This document shows, piece by piece, positions 1-9,364 of a DNA stretch of 64,000 nucleotides. The notes beneath the pieces were generated by a model. It did not search any database, was not told the origin of the DNA, and saw only the letters and a list, made by a program, of their open reading frames with translations. The translations under genes were made by a program, and so were the position numbers. The stretch's first letter is position 1. Each line of letters opens with the position of its first letter. Origin of the DNA: Saussurea involucrata (lineage: Eukaryota > Streptophyta > Magnoliopsida > Asterales > Asteraceae); contig CM066320.1 of the NCBI GenBank assembly GCA_033807775.1, positions 183,879,784 through 183,943,783 on the forward strand, in the 5' to 3' direction.

Positions 1-1064
1 CTTTTGTTCAGACCCGAACCATCGGCTCCTGAGATGCATACTAATAGTTAGCTAAAAAGCTAAGTGAGTTCATGATTTACGTGCACATAAATACACACTC
101 CATCAAGCATAAAACATTAAACACCAAATTAAATAGTATGCATAATGTTTTCATAAAACATTTGACACCAAAGAAATCTCTTGAACTGCCTCACCGAGTA
201 GATCCGCTTTGTCACTGGCATTCCCTGGGTCGCACGACTCACACCTGTCCGGCACCCATTACGGGGTCGTGCCACCCCTAAATGTGACATATCGATCCCG
301 ATCCCATACCCTAATAATGACACCAAAACATGCCACATAAAAACCAACTCCAATTATAGCATGCTAAATATGTCTATAAATCAATTAAACAATTAGCATG
401 CACTCTCCTTTGTAACAATTACGTACACAAAAACATTCACCCATAACATGTAAAACACCCTATAATTCACAATAATTTAAACCTTAAATTATCATAGTTT
501 ACTACAACATCTTCCATCTTTTCATTCACAAATGGAGAACTAGTGACAAGGTTTATAATTACAAGTGATCTATCATAAACAACCAACTAATATAATCCAT
601 AACCAACAAAATCATATTATAAGGGTTGTTTACAATATCTCCAAAGTATCTTCGATTCCACTAAATTCTCCATTACATCTCCAAAAGTATGATTCTAGTA
701 CCACTCGTCACTCATCCCTTCGTATCCCTTTCCGTGCTACTACCTGATAAGAAATTTTAATTTGCGAAACATTAGGCTTGTGCCTAGTGAGAACATCCAA
801 TTTAAAATCAAAATATTTATAAGCTTTGAAAACCAAGTTTGTAAACAAAGCATATAAAATAACTTTTTCGCAACTTTCCTATCGTACACATAACATCTTT
901 CGATGACGGGAATCATACCCGATTCCATGAGTATGACAAACATTAAGTAAGTCATAGTATCATGTTTAAGAGCTACACTACGAATCACTAATGATTCTAG
1001 ATTCCAGCTCATACACAAGAAATTATAATTAAGCCATGCTTATTTCTTGGATTGGAAGTAGAAT

Positions 1065-1438
1065 AACAATTATCTCTTGCCTATTCCACGTTTTCACGCC
1101 ACAATACGAAAAGGAAATAGCAATTATCCCTTTCCTATTCCACATTTCCATATATAAACGGGAATAGCAATTATCCCTTGCCTATTCCACATTTCCAAAT
1201 ATAAACGAGAATAACAATTATCCCTTGCCTATTCCACATTTATCAAATATAAACGAGAATAACAATTATCCCTTGCCTATTCCACATTTCCAAATATAAA
1301 CGGGAATAGCAATTATCCCTTGCCTATTCCACATTTCCAAATATAAACGGGAATAGCAATTATCCCTTGCCTATTCCACATTTATCAAATATAAACGGGA
1401 ATAACAATTATCCATTGCATATTCCACATTTATCAAAT
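1065..1438. repeat. 47-48 bp tandem array inside the LTR
   Basis: About seven to eight copies of a 47-48 bp unit built around AATTATCCCTTGCCTATTCC, with ATAAACGGGAATA at the junctions. Copies differ by a few substitutions and an ATC insertion. The outermost copies are the most diverged, the usual pattern for unequal exchange. Confidence 0.85.
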
Positions 1439-1624
1439 AATGCCAATGCCTATGGATCCATTACACTTACTAGCATGCGTGCATACCAAATCAAAACACA
1501 TATCAAATCGTATCATACTCGAAGTTGAGTTATAATTATGTCCGTACTGTTAAAATAATCAAGATATGTTTCATATTCGGAAAACACTTGACTAGGAAAA
1601 CCTCATACATAAATTATCCAGGAA

Positions 1625-1915
1625 AAACTTGTCCGGAACCTAAGCCCGGAAAACCATCAGGAATAGCATCCGACAATTAAATCCGGAAAGCATATCTGGT
1701 AACATCCGGAATCAAAGAAAATCCGGTAACATCCGGAAACCTAGTCCGGGAACCATCCGGAAAAAGTATCCGGAATTCGAGTCCGAAACCATCCGGGAAA
1801 ACTTATCCGGTAAAGTATCCGAAAATCAAATCCGGAACTATCCGAAAAATAAAGTCCGAACACATCCGGAAAACCCAAAATCCGGATATACCAGAAAAGC
1901 CATCTTCCGGATTTT
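1625..1915. repeat. CCGG-rich degenerate array inside the LTR
   Basis: A run of irregularly spaced TCCGGA and TCCGGT words; I count about 15 CCGG tetranucleotides in under 300 bp in otherwise AT-rich DNA. TCCGGA is self-complementary. CCGG holds both a CG and a CHG methylation context. Comparable arrays occur in the LTRs at 6379-8024 and 9365-11063. Confidence 0.75.
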
Positions 1916-2488
1916 ATTCGATATCCATCTGGTTATTTGCAATTTACACTATGTTCCATAAAATCCTTTGTACCAATTTCTCTTAAACATATTAACAAGT
2001 TCATAAGACTATTTCACATTCAACTAACAAATTTTGAAAACATACAACATGCTTTACACATGAACTCACCAGAGTTTCAATATCGGAAACAATAACCAAA
2101 TCGATTCACCTCCAATCTTTCACACCAAACTAACCGGTACCTAATTCAAAATTAACTTTACTTGATTATCAATTCTTAAGAGATTGAATCGAAGAAGATG
2201 ATCGAATTCTTACTGGGACAAAACTTAGAACTCGGTCTTCTCTCTCTCCTTTGGAACTGACTTCAAATCTCAGTAATCAGATATTTTTTGGTTGAATAAC
2301 AATCCTCACTATTTATATTTTCAACTTTCTCACAAACTACAACCAACCCCTCCGGCTTTACTTTAATTCAAAACCGGTCCTTCAACTAATAAAACTAACT
2401 TTTACAATTTAGTTTTATCTTTACAAATAAGATCAAAACCGAACAATTTCTCATTACCTAACAATATTATGGATTTTGAGGTGTTACA

Positions 2489-2879
2489 ACATGTACATAA
2501 AATTTCTCCTCATGCATAACATATGTAACTCCAAATAAAACATATTTATATACATGTAAACATGCATATAATTAAATTTATATCATCATGCTCCACATAG
2601 CTCTAAACAATTATCATGGCAAATAATTTATATTACATATGCATGCATCTTAGAAAAGTCTCATGAAGATTCACCTTGATTTAATATAGGTTCACCCGTC
2701 TCAAATAGCTCCTCAATCCTACATAAATCGTAATAAATTTCTAAATACTCCTTAAATAATAATTTCTTATCTACGAGGCTCTAGAATAATCCCATAAATT
2801 TCTTATTTAATCTCCTTGATTTATATAGACACCTCCTTACCGTTTCATTATATGACATGATATATATATATATATTTGG
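2489..2879. other. AT-rich intergenic stretch, no gene
   Basis: No supported coding frame or RNA gene. It ends in a (TA)n tract at about 2861-2874 that flanks the next element. Confidence 0.5.
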
Positions 2880-3075
2880 AGGTTCAAGGGAAAACCTCAA
2901 ATAATTAGAAAACTAAGGAACATCTTTATAGACCTAGGATAAGATAAATAAAGAGTTAATATTCTCAATGGCAATTTTGTAAATAAAAGCAAAGTTAAGG
3001 GTATATGAATATATTACTTAAGCTAGAATGAGGGTAAAATTGGCAAAAAAAAATTAATGGCTCAGATACAAATAA

Positions 3076-3665
3076 CAAGAAAATCCTAGGTATCATTCTC
3101 ACACCATCAAACCCTACCCTCTCTTCTCTCTTCTATCTGCCGCCGCCGCCACCGCCGACCGCCACCACCTCTACCTCCTCAAACCCCCATTCCACAAGTC
3201 CCTCGCCAAACACGGTCCAATCCAGCTCCTGCAATTTGGCTCACGTCTAGTCCTTCGCGTCTGTTCCCCGTCCCTAGCTGAAGAATGTCTCACCACCAAC
3301 GACATCATATTTGCCAACCGCCCACGGCTGTTGGCCGGAAAATACCTTGGCTACAACTGGCGGAACCTCCGTCGTGTCTCCACCCTAGAAATCCTCTCAT
3401 CTCACCGACTCCGTGAGTTTGAACCTATTCGTGCTGATGAAGTGCTTCGCATTATGCACAGACTCTGTCGGTCATCATTCAAACAAGCCACCGAGGTTCA
3501 GGTTAAACCATTTTTAGTTGACTTCACCCTCAACGTTATGATGAGGATGGTGTCTGGTAAGAGATATTATTATGGCAGAGACGATGTACTCATACTCACT
3601 GAGGAAGACAAGGAAAAGGCACATCGGTTTCAGGAAATTGTGGCCGAGATTTCCCAGGTTGTGGT
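3076..3665 (+). pseudogene. Cytochrome P450 fragment, CYP81-like N-terminal half
   Basis: The frame is open from after the stop at 3073 to 3804, with P450 similarity from about 3150 to 3660. Recognisable blocks are HHLYLLKPPFHKSLAKHGPI, ANRPRLLAGKYLGYN, WRNLRRVSTLEILSSHRL and the MRMVSGKRYY motif. These follow the order of a CYP81-type protein from just after the membrane anchor to the D/E-helix region. YLGYN is joined directly to WRNLRR, so about a dozen residues normally between them (substrate-recognition side of the B/C region) are missing. There is no membrane anchor, no start codon in context and no heme-binding half. After about 3660 the frame runs into unrelated repeats. CYP81 enzymes oxidise specialised metabolites at the ER; this fragment cannot be a working enzyme. 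It is most simply a captured piece of a host gene. Subfamily assignment is by recognition only. Confidence 0.8.
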
Positions 3666-3689
3666 TCGAATTTGTGTGATTTTTAAAAT

Positions 3690-3970
3690 GAATATGTGCA
3701 TATATATGCATTTGTGCATATATATGCATTTGTGCATATCTACAAGTTTTCACCGGCTAAACTGGTGGTTGCGGTGGTTGAAGTGTAGACGCTCGTACGG
3801 CTAAACCGGTGGTTGAATTGTCGGCGGCCGTGGAGACATCGGCGGTAATATACACAAGTGCATTATATGCATTTGTGCATATCTGCAAGTTTTCGCCGGA
3901 ATCTGCAAGTTTTCGCCTGAGAACCGTCAACTCGCCGGAATCTGCAAGTTTTCGCCGGAAAACTGTGATC
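3690..3970. repeat. Short repeats inside element A
   Basis: Two motif sets: ATGCATTTGTGCATAT, repeated around 3708-3740 and 3868-3882, and CTGCAAGTTTTCGCC, repeated around 3887, 3905 and 3941. The TGCAnTTGTGCA motif also occurs repeatedly in the neighbouring element B, linking the two elements. Confidence 0.7.
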
Positions 3971-4196
3971 TACATAATAATAGGGAAATGATTTGTGCCT
4001 TTGTTGTATTTTCCATATCTGATATAATGCTCAAATTACCTTAATACCCTTTTCATTAATTATAATTAGTTTAATTACTGATTTTTAATATCCTTTGGAT
4101 TATGTTGAATCAATGTTTACAAGGGTGTTCTTTAGTTTTCTAATTATTTGAGGTTTTCCCTTGAACCTAACACTATATATATATATATATATGGTC

Positions 4197-4452
4197 TGGT
4201 TCAGGGAAAAACCTCAAATAAACGGAAAGCTAAGGAACACTCTGGTAGCCCTTCATCTGGGCGGTATGCACTTGTGCATACATGTTATTTGTAACATGCA
4301 TTTGTGCATATATGTACAAATGCATAATGCACTTGTGCATAAAACCAAAAAATAACATAATTTACCTATATGCACAAGTGCATACCGTCCAAATGAAGGG
4401 CCACCAGGGTGTTCTTCAGTTTTCCATTTTTTTGAGATCTTCCCCTGAACCT
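4197..4452. mobile_element. MITE B, about 256 bp with about 85-bp TIRs
   Basis: The left arm starts GGTTCAGGGAAAAACCTC, and the right arm is its reverse complement with about ten mismatches. Pairing extends inward through GGCCCTTCAT and GCGGTATGCACTTGTGCATA, so about two thirds of the element is TIR. TA-rich DNA flanks both sides. The end sequence and internal palindrome TGCACTTGTGCA match element A, so B looks like a deletion derivative of the same family. Non-coding. Confidence 0.7.
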
Positions 4453-4662
4453 CCCTCTATATATGTATTAAATATAGACTAACACATACATACATTACAT
4501 ACAAATTAACACAATTATATATTATGTACATATCAAGACATACATATCATATACATATTAAACTGTATATATATACATGCATTAACATATCTATATATGT
4601 ATGTGAAAAGCATAGAGTCTACATGCACATATACTCTCCATAATGAAGCCATGTAATATGCT

Positions 4663-5335
4663 CAGGGGCGGACCTACCTTCACTCCGGGGGGTCACGTGC
4701 ACCCGCTCACTTGTTTACTGTAAGAGAAAAAAATGTAGACCGTTTGACGGTGCACCCGCTTAATTTTGAGAGTGCTCTTAAGTATTTTTAAACTGAACAC
4801 TTAAACAAAATGAGCTTCCAGCATGATGGTTTGTGTCAACCTAATTAGTGCTTTCAGTTTCAAGAGGTTTGGGGTTCAATTCCCACTTTTAGTACTATGT
4901 ATTTAATTTTTGTTAAAACTAGAGAAAGCCCAAACTACATTAAATACTCTATTAATGTAATGTAATTTGATCATTAACTCTCTCCAAAATAATAAAATTT
5001 TCATATTTATATTTCTAATTTGTTTTTAATTATTGATTTGATTATTATTACATAAAAGTCTACATGCATAGTTAATTTTGATTTGCAAAACAACCAAAAA
5101 TTTATTCTTGAAATCAACCAAAAAATCAAAAAATCAAAAAATTCTCTTGAAATCAATAAAAATAACCCCAAAATATTATCTTGAATCGACACAAAAAAAC
5201 CAAAAAAGTTAATCGAAATCAACTAAAAGCTTAAAAAGTCCCTAAAGACAGAATTCGACTAAAAAAACATCGACAACAATTTCATATACTTTTCGTTTGT
5301 GCACCTGCTCAGCTAAAATCGTGGGTCCGCCACTG
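4663..5335. mobile_element. Non-autonomous hAT-type element (673 bp)
   Basis: The left end is CAGGGGCGGACCTA; the right end is its imperfect inverse (GGTCCGCCACTG). Flanks are AATATGCT (4655-4662) and AATATGAT (5336-5343), an 8-bp TSD with one mismatch, as expected for hAT. The flanking word ATACTCTCCATAATGAAGC also occurs on both sides, so the target carried a small duplication. No transposase. A tRNA-like stretch containing GGGGTTCAATTCCC lies near 4868-4885. Confidence 0.75.
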
Positions 5336-5430
5336 AATATGATACTCTCCATAATGAAGCTATATGTAAGCATATTACGAATCAATCTTCTCTCATTCTA
5401 TATATATTGTTTTCTCCATCTCCTTCTCAG

Positions 5431-5867
5431 CATGGGCGGACCTACACTATAGCATACGGTGGCACGTGCCACCGTATTATTCTTCCGTCGAAGGGTAAAA
5501 AAAATTTGGTTTGTGAAAGGTGCAACCGTATCGATTTGTTGTGTGCCACCATATATATTTTGAAACTACAATAAGAACACAAGTTTTCTTTGGTAGAGTT
5601 GGTTAGCAAGACTTTTCTTGCACTTCATAGGTCAAACCCCGGGTTCGAGTCTTGTAAGAGTCATTTTCCTCATTTTTAGCTTTTAATTTTAAATATTATT
5701 ATGTTTCTAAAACAATTACAATAACAAGACTTGATCATGAGACCTCACATTTATGAAGCATGGAACTAACCACTAGACCACTATTAATTTTATGAAAAAC
5801 ATCTCTATATATATTTTTTATAGTCAAATGGTGCCACCGTTTGAAAAAACTTCTGGGTCCGCCCCTG
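5431..5867. mobile_element. Non-autonomous hAT-type element (437 bp)
   Basis: The ends CATGGGCGGACCTA and GGGTCCGCCCCTG are inverted repeats of the same family as the element at 4663. The TSD CTTCTCAG is exact (5423-5430 and 5868-5875). A stretch around 5595-5660 reads like a tRNA pseudogene: TGGTTAGCAAG resembles the upstream Pol III box region and GGGTTCGAGTC resembles a B box. No transposase. Confidence 0.85.
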
Positions 5868-5875
5868 CTTCTCAG

Positions 5876-6373
5876 CCACACACAACTTACAGGCCCAACA
5901 ACCAAATTATAACCCGTGAACTTTTGGCCATTTTCTTTATTCCTCGCCAAAAATTAAAACAATTCAAGTTCGCTTCCTCGTTTAATTCCCTTAGATCCAT
6001 TATATCTATTTGTACCAACATTATACATCGTTTGCGATGATTACGATCAACCGTATTACTCAAACATTGGGTTATGCAAACCCTGTCGAGACCGGCCCTC
6101 CGCACTAACGCCTTTTTAGTCTCGAAACGTGCGGTCACCTTTGATACTCATACTACTCGAAGATAGAAAAAACCTAGTTTAACCACATATATAAATCATC
6201 AAATATATCAAGAGTTTACCTCGAATTCGTCACATTAATCTCGTACGAACTGTAACTCACTCCTCGATCAATCTCTCTCTCAATCTCGATCGTTTAGCAC
6301 ATCACCAACAAAGTTTTTCTCAGAACATGAAGAGAACTAACAATGACATACAAGTTTTGTCCAACGATGCTAA
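5876..6373. other. Unassigned sequence, no gene
   Basis: No supported ORF, RNA gene or repeat boundary. It is moderately AT-rich and may belong to an older element interrupted by the hAT and LTR insertions on either side. Confidence 0.4.
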
Positions 6374-6378
6374 AATGG

Positions 6379-8024
6379 TGTAATACCCCGGATAAGTTCG
6401 TTAGTTTAAATGATAGTTCCGTTAAATTTATTTAACTTTATTATTAAGGTTTAGGGTAAAATTTGGGTTAATTTATAAAATAAGGGTGTTTTGGGCATTA
6501 GTGCTAAGCTCAAGGACCAAACTTGTAAATTAGATTAGATATTACCCATTAGTAATTCAGATATTTCATAACTCAGTGTGTAGTGTGTGTTTTTTATAGC
6601 AAGAAGGAGAAAAGAAGAGAAAGCTAGGTTAAGGCATCAATTGGGTACTTGGAAGAGTTTTGAGGTATGTTTTCTTTACAATTTATGTCTGAAATTGCTA
6701 ATAGATAGTTTCTATCGGTGTAGAATCAATGATTTCATATCTGGGGATGATTCAGTCGGTTTTCTGGGTAAAAAGCACCAAACCGACAGAGGTTTCTGGA
6801 CACCATGAATGTGTCCGGGTGGTTTTGTTGGTAGTGTCCGGGTAAGTTAGCTGGTGGTGTCCGGATGGTGTTCTAAGGTGTCCGGACGAGTCAAGTATCC
6901 GGGTAAGTTCCTTTTTGTTATAATTTTCCGGATGGAATGGGATACCGGATGGTATCCGGGTTGCTTTGCTATCTGGAAAGATGTGTTATCCGGATTGGTT
7001 GTGTTGTCCGAAAAGCCCTGTTGTCTGGATAGTTTTTTGTGTTGTCCGGATACTTTTGCTGTTTGGTCAAATTGGTGAGTTTAGATGCTTTTAAGTATCC
7101 AGTAGCCTGTGTTTTGTTAATTCATGGATAGGGAATGAATGAGGACCGAATGTACTGTGGAATTGACTTAAGTTCGGGTTTGGGGGCAACATTTGAGGAT
7201 TGGAGTTCTTTAGAGTTCTTAGCTTTAATAAGTCTTATGTGTTCTATTTTGTAAAAAGATAGTATATCTGATTGTTACAGATCCTGTGAATTCTGGGTAA
7301 AGGACTGAACCTGTTAAGAAGGCTTGGAAACGTGTTGATAAACAAACAGGTGAGTTTTACTTTAAAACGTTTTGAAACTGGAATACATATATGCGTGGAT
7401 TGGGAATGTGATAGATGATATGCTTATGTGTTTATGTATGTAATATAATATATTGAGATATTGTATTTACATGAGTATTCTACGATACGAGAATACGTGG
7501 CCGGGCTTAGGACCGGTGTGTTGGCTGTAATATTCGTACATCATTGTTGGCTGTAATTGTCGTACAGTGAAGTTAATTTATTAGTTGGCTTGCAACCAAC
7601 TAATATGGCCAAGAGAATGAGAGGGGAAAATACATGATGATAGAGTCATAATTGGTAATTGTGTTTGTATTATGTGAATGGTAGTGTGCAATGGATTTTC
7701 AAAGAAACAGGGATTTTCTCACTAGACCTTTAGGTCTAACCCTCATTTTGTTTCTAAAATATGTATTCCAAGTCGTGGATCAAGTAAGGACAAGTAAGCA
7801 GGGTAATCGGTGAATAACTTTGGAGAAGGCGTATATTTTTTTAAGATCATGACATGTTTTGTAGTTATGATGTAATGTAAATAGGGAAAAAGTTTGTAAT
7901 GAATTATCTTATTTTGGATTGTAAAGACTAAGGGACCTTATTTGATATATGATGTATCTTTGTTATGTAACGATGTTAGATAATGTATGTTATTTGTTAT
8001 CTATTTGGAAATCGGGTTGTTACA
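6379..8024 (+). mobile_element. Solo LTR (1,646 bp) with TSD AATGG
   Basis: It starts TGTAATACCCCGG and ends GGGTTGTTACA, flanked by AATGG at 6374-6378 and 8025-8029. No primer-binding site or internal region follows, so this is a solo LTR left by LTR-LTR recombination. It contains a degenerate array of GTCCGG words (about 6810-7055, ten or so CCGG sites), a GGTGAGTTT leader-like segment and the word ACTAGACC...GGTCTAACCCTC, which also occurs in the LTR at 9365. Gypsy-type by its ends. Confidence 0.85.
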
Positions 8025-8244
8025 AATGGGTTCCACAACATCAGGAAACTACTTCCGCTACCATTCACGAAAACCACCCAAGATTGAAATTTGAAACTTT
8101 TAGAAGTTGGCAAAACCGACCCCTCTTACACTCTCCACCCTTATTCTTCTCTCTCTTTTTCACTTTTTACCTTTCACTTCCATTTGAATTATTTTCCTCC
8201 CCTCTACTTTTCTTCCCTATTTATTTTCATTTTTCGAGTGTTAC

Positions 8245-8956
8245 AACTCTCCCCTCCTTCACTCACACGCAAGTGACCATAAGAAATCTAGAAATCCAAG
8301 TTGGAGAATTAGCGTGTAAGGTGAGAAATAGGTCTAGTGGAATGAGACCGACATGCTTCATGAGAGTGAGAGAGACCATGTGATGGATGTGAGTGTAATA
8401 GATGAATAAGATCTTTTAGAAAACCCTGTCTTTAAGGACCTACTAATTTTTCCTGAAAAACAAACTTAGACAAATGTTGCATCAACATTTCCAGTTGCTA
8501 TAGCTACAAACCCTAATGTTGTTAGTTTTTCAACCCAACTAGTAAGAAAGAGAGACATAGAGGTTATAACACCAATTCCTATACAAAAGATCTGATTTTT
8601 CATTGTTATTTCCAGATGAAGTAAAAAGGAAATCGTTTCTGCTGAGTGATGTTGCAGCAGGTCTGTTATGCTTTAATCTTATTGTTGCAGAACCAACAGA
8701 GGCTATTAAATCAAAATCCATTGTCATTCACTCATCCTCTAGTCATAACTCAAAAAGAAAGGGTGGGAGTCGTATTGCAAATCTTCCATCCTATGTACTC
8801 CACCATCCAAGGCTGAAAAATCAAAAAGATGAGTTACCATTCAAAGAGTCCCTCGATATGCATGATGAAGAAGTCAGTGTCAATATGTTTCATGCAATAA
8901 AATGCCTTGATGAGATTGGAGAATGTTCCAATGTTTGTTATTATGTACCCATTTGT
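8245..8956 (+). pseudogene. Decayed Ty3-gypsy gag and protease remnant
   Basis: Two short stretches are recognisable. Near 8281-8345 a frame reads IRNLEIQVGELACK, matching the conserved NLExQxGQLA block near the end of the gag of Athila/Tat-type gypsy elements. Near 8845-8935 a frame reads MHDEEVSVNMFHAIKC, matching the segment just after the aspartic protease of the same group (typically EEVxxNVFxAMKxP). The DNA between carries indels and lacks the catalytic protease motif. The remnant is cut by the TRIM at 8962 and resumes for a few bases at 9328 before the solo LTR at 9365. No RT or integrase is visible. The assignment rests on these two motifs. Confidence 0.5.
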
Positions 8957-8961
8957 CTTGA

Positions 8962-9322
8962 TGTAAGATCCCACATTGGTTGGGGAGGGGAAAAAAGGTT
9001 GCCTTATAAGAGGAACTTGATACCTCCCCTATCAGTCGCGTTTTAAAACCGTGAGTCCAGGTGTGGACAAAGCGGAGAATATTTGGTACGGTTGGCCTGG
9101 GATGTTACAGATGGTATCAGAGCCGGGAACCGGACTGGTGTTCCAGCGAGGACGCTGGGCTCCAAAGGGGTGGATTGTAAGATCCCACATTGGTTGGGGA
9201 GGAGAACAAAGGTTGCCTTATAAGAGGAACTTGATATCTCCCCTATCAGACGCGTTTAAAACCGTGAGTCTAGGTGTGGACAAAGTGGACATTATCTGGT
9301 ATAGTTGGTGTAGGGTGTTACA
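8962..9322 (+). mobile_element. TRIM element (361 bp), complete with TSD CTTGA
   Basis: Two LTRs, 8962-9109 (148 bp) and 9176-9322 (147 bp), both begin TGTAAGATCCCACATTGG and end TGTTACA. A methionine-tRNA-type primer-binding site, TGGTATCAGAGC (9112-9123), follows the first LTR, and a purine-rich tract (9162-9175) precedes the second. The TSD CTTGA is exact (8957-8961 and 9323-9327). The ends and spacer match the widespread plant TRIM type related to Cassandra; I see no 5S rRNA-like segment in these LTRs, so I do not call it Cassandra itself. It has no coding capacity and depends on proteins from other elements. Confidence 0.9.
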
Positions 9323-9364
9323 CTTGATGATGAAGGGAAAGAAGTTATGAGAAAAGTGTGAGAG

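Larger units (their letters stand above)
1..2488 (-). mobile_element. Partial LTR of a retrotransposon (gypsy-like), minus strand
   Basis: On the minus strand the sequence starts with TGTAACACC at 2488, a common start for plant gypsy LTRs. A transcribed-leader-like stretch with GGTGAGTTC follows, and the sequence runs to the window edge with a segment (near 60-80) of the kind seen near the 3' part of composite-type gypsy LTRs. The other end is outside the window, so neither the TSD nor solo versus full-length status can be checked. The base after 2488 begins ACATG, the candidate TSD. Inside are a 47-bp tandem array and a CCGG-rich array, listed separately. No coding frame of interest is present. 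Confidence 0.55.
2880..4168. mobile_element. TIR element A carrying a P450 gene fragment (Pack-type)
   Basis: The two ends are long, nearly perfect inverted repeats. The left end starts AGGTTCAAGGGAAAACCTC, and the right end (4123-4168) is its reverse complement for about 45 bp. (TA)n tracts flank both sides (about 2861-2874 and 4173-4192), so an exact TSD cannot be read. Long TIRs plus insertion in TA-rich DNA fit a Mutator-like element; the termini resemble the MULE-like end at 59119. The interior holds a CYP81-like fragment (3076-3665) followed by short repeats of a TGCATTTGTGCATAT type (3690-3890) and a CTGCAAGTTTTCGCCGGAA type (3885-3965). No transposase is present, so this is a non-autonomous, gene-carrying copy. 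Confidence 0.7.

Noticed and set aside
1065..1438. 47-bp repeats suggesting a CRISPR array
   Set aside because: No spacers between units; an ordinary minisatellite in an LTR.
411..2488. Complete LTR from TGTAACAA at 411 to 2488
   Set aside because: Flanking 5-mers TCCTT and ACATG do not match, and LTR-like sequence continues left of 411.
5595..5660. A functional tRNA gene
   Set aside because: B-box-like and partial A-box-like words are present, but I could not see a full cloverleaf with paired acceptor stem.
8603..9046. 147-codon ORF as a host protein
   Set aside because: It joins decayed gypsy sequence to the TRIM LTR; only the gypsy motif near 8845-8935 is meaningful.
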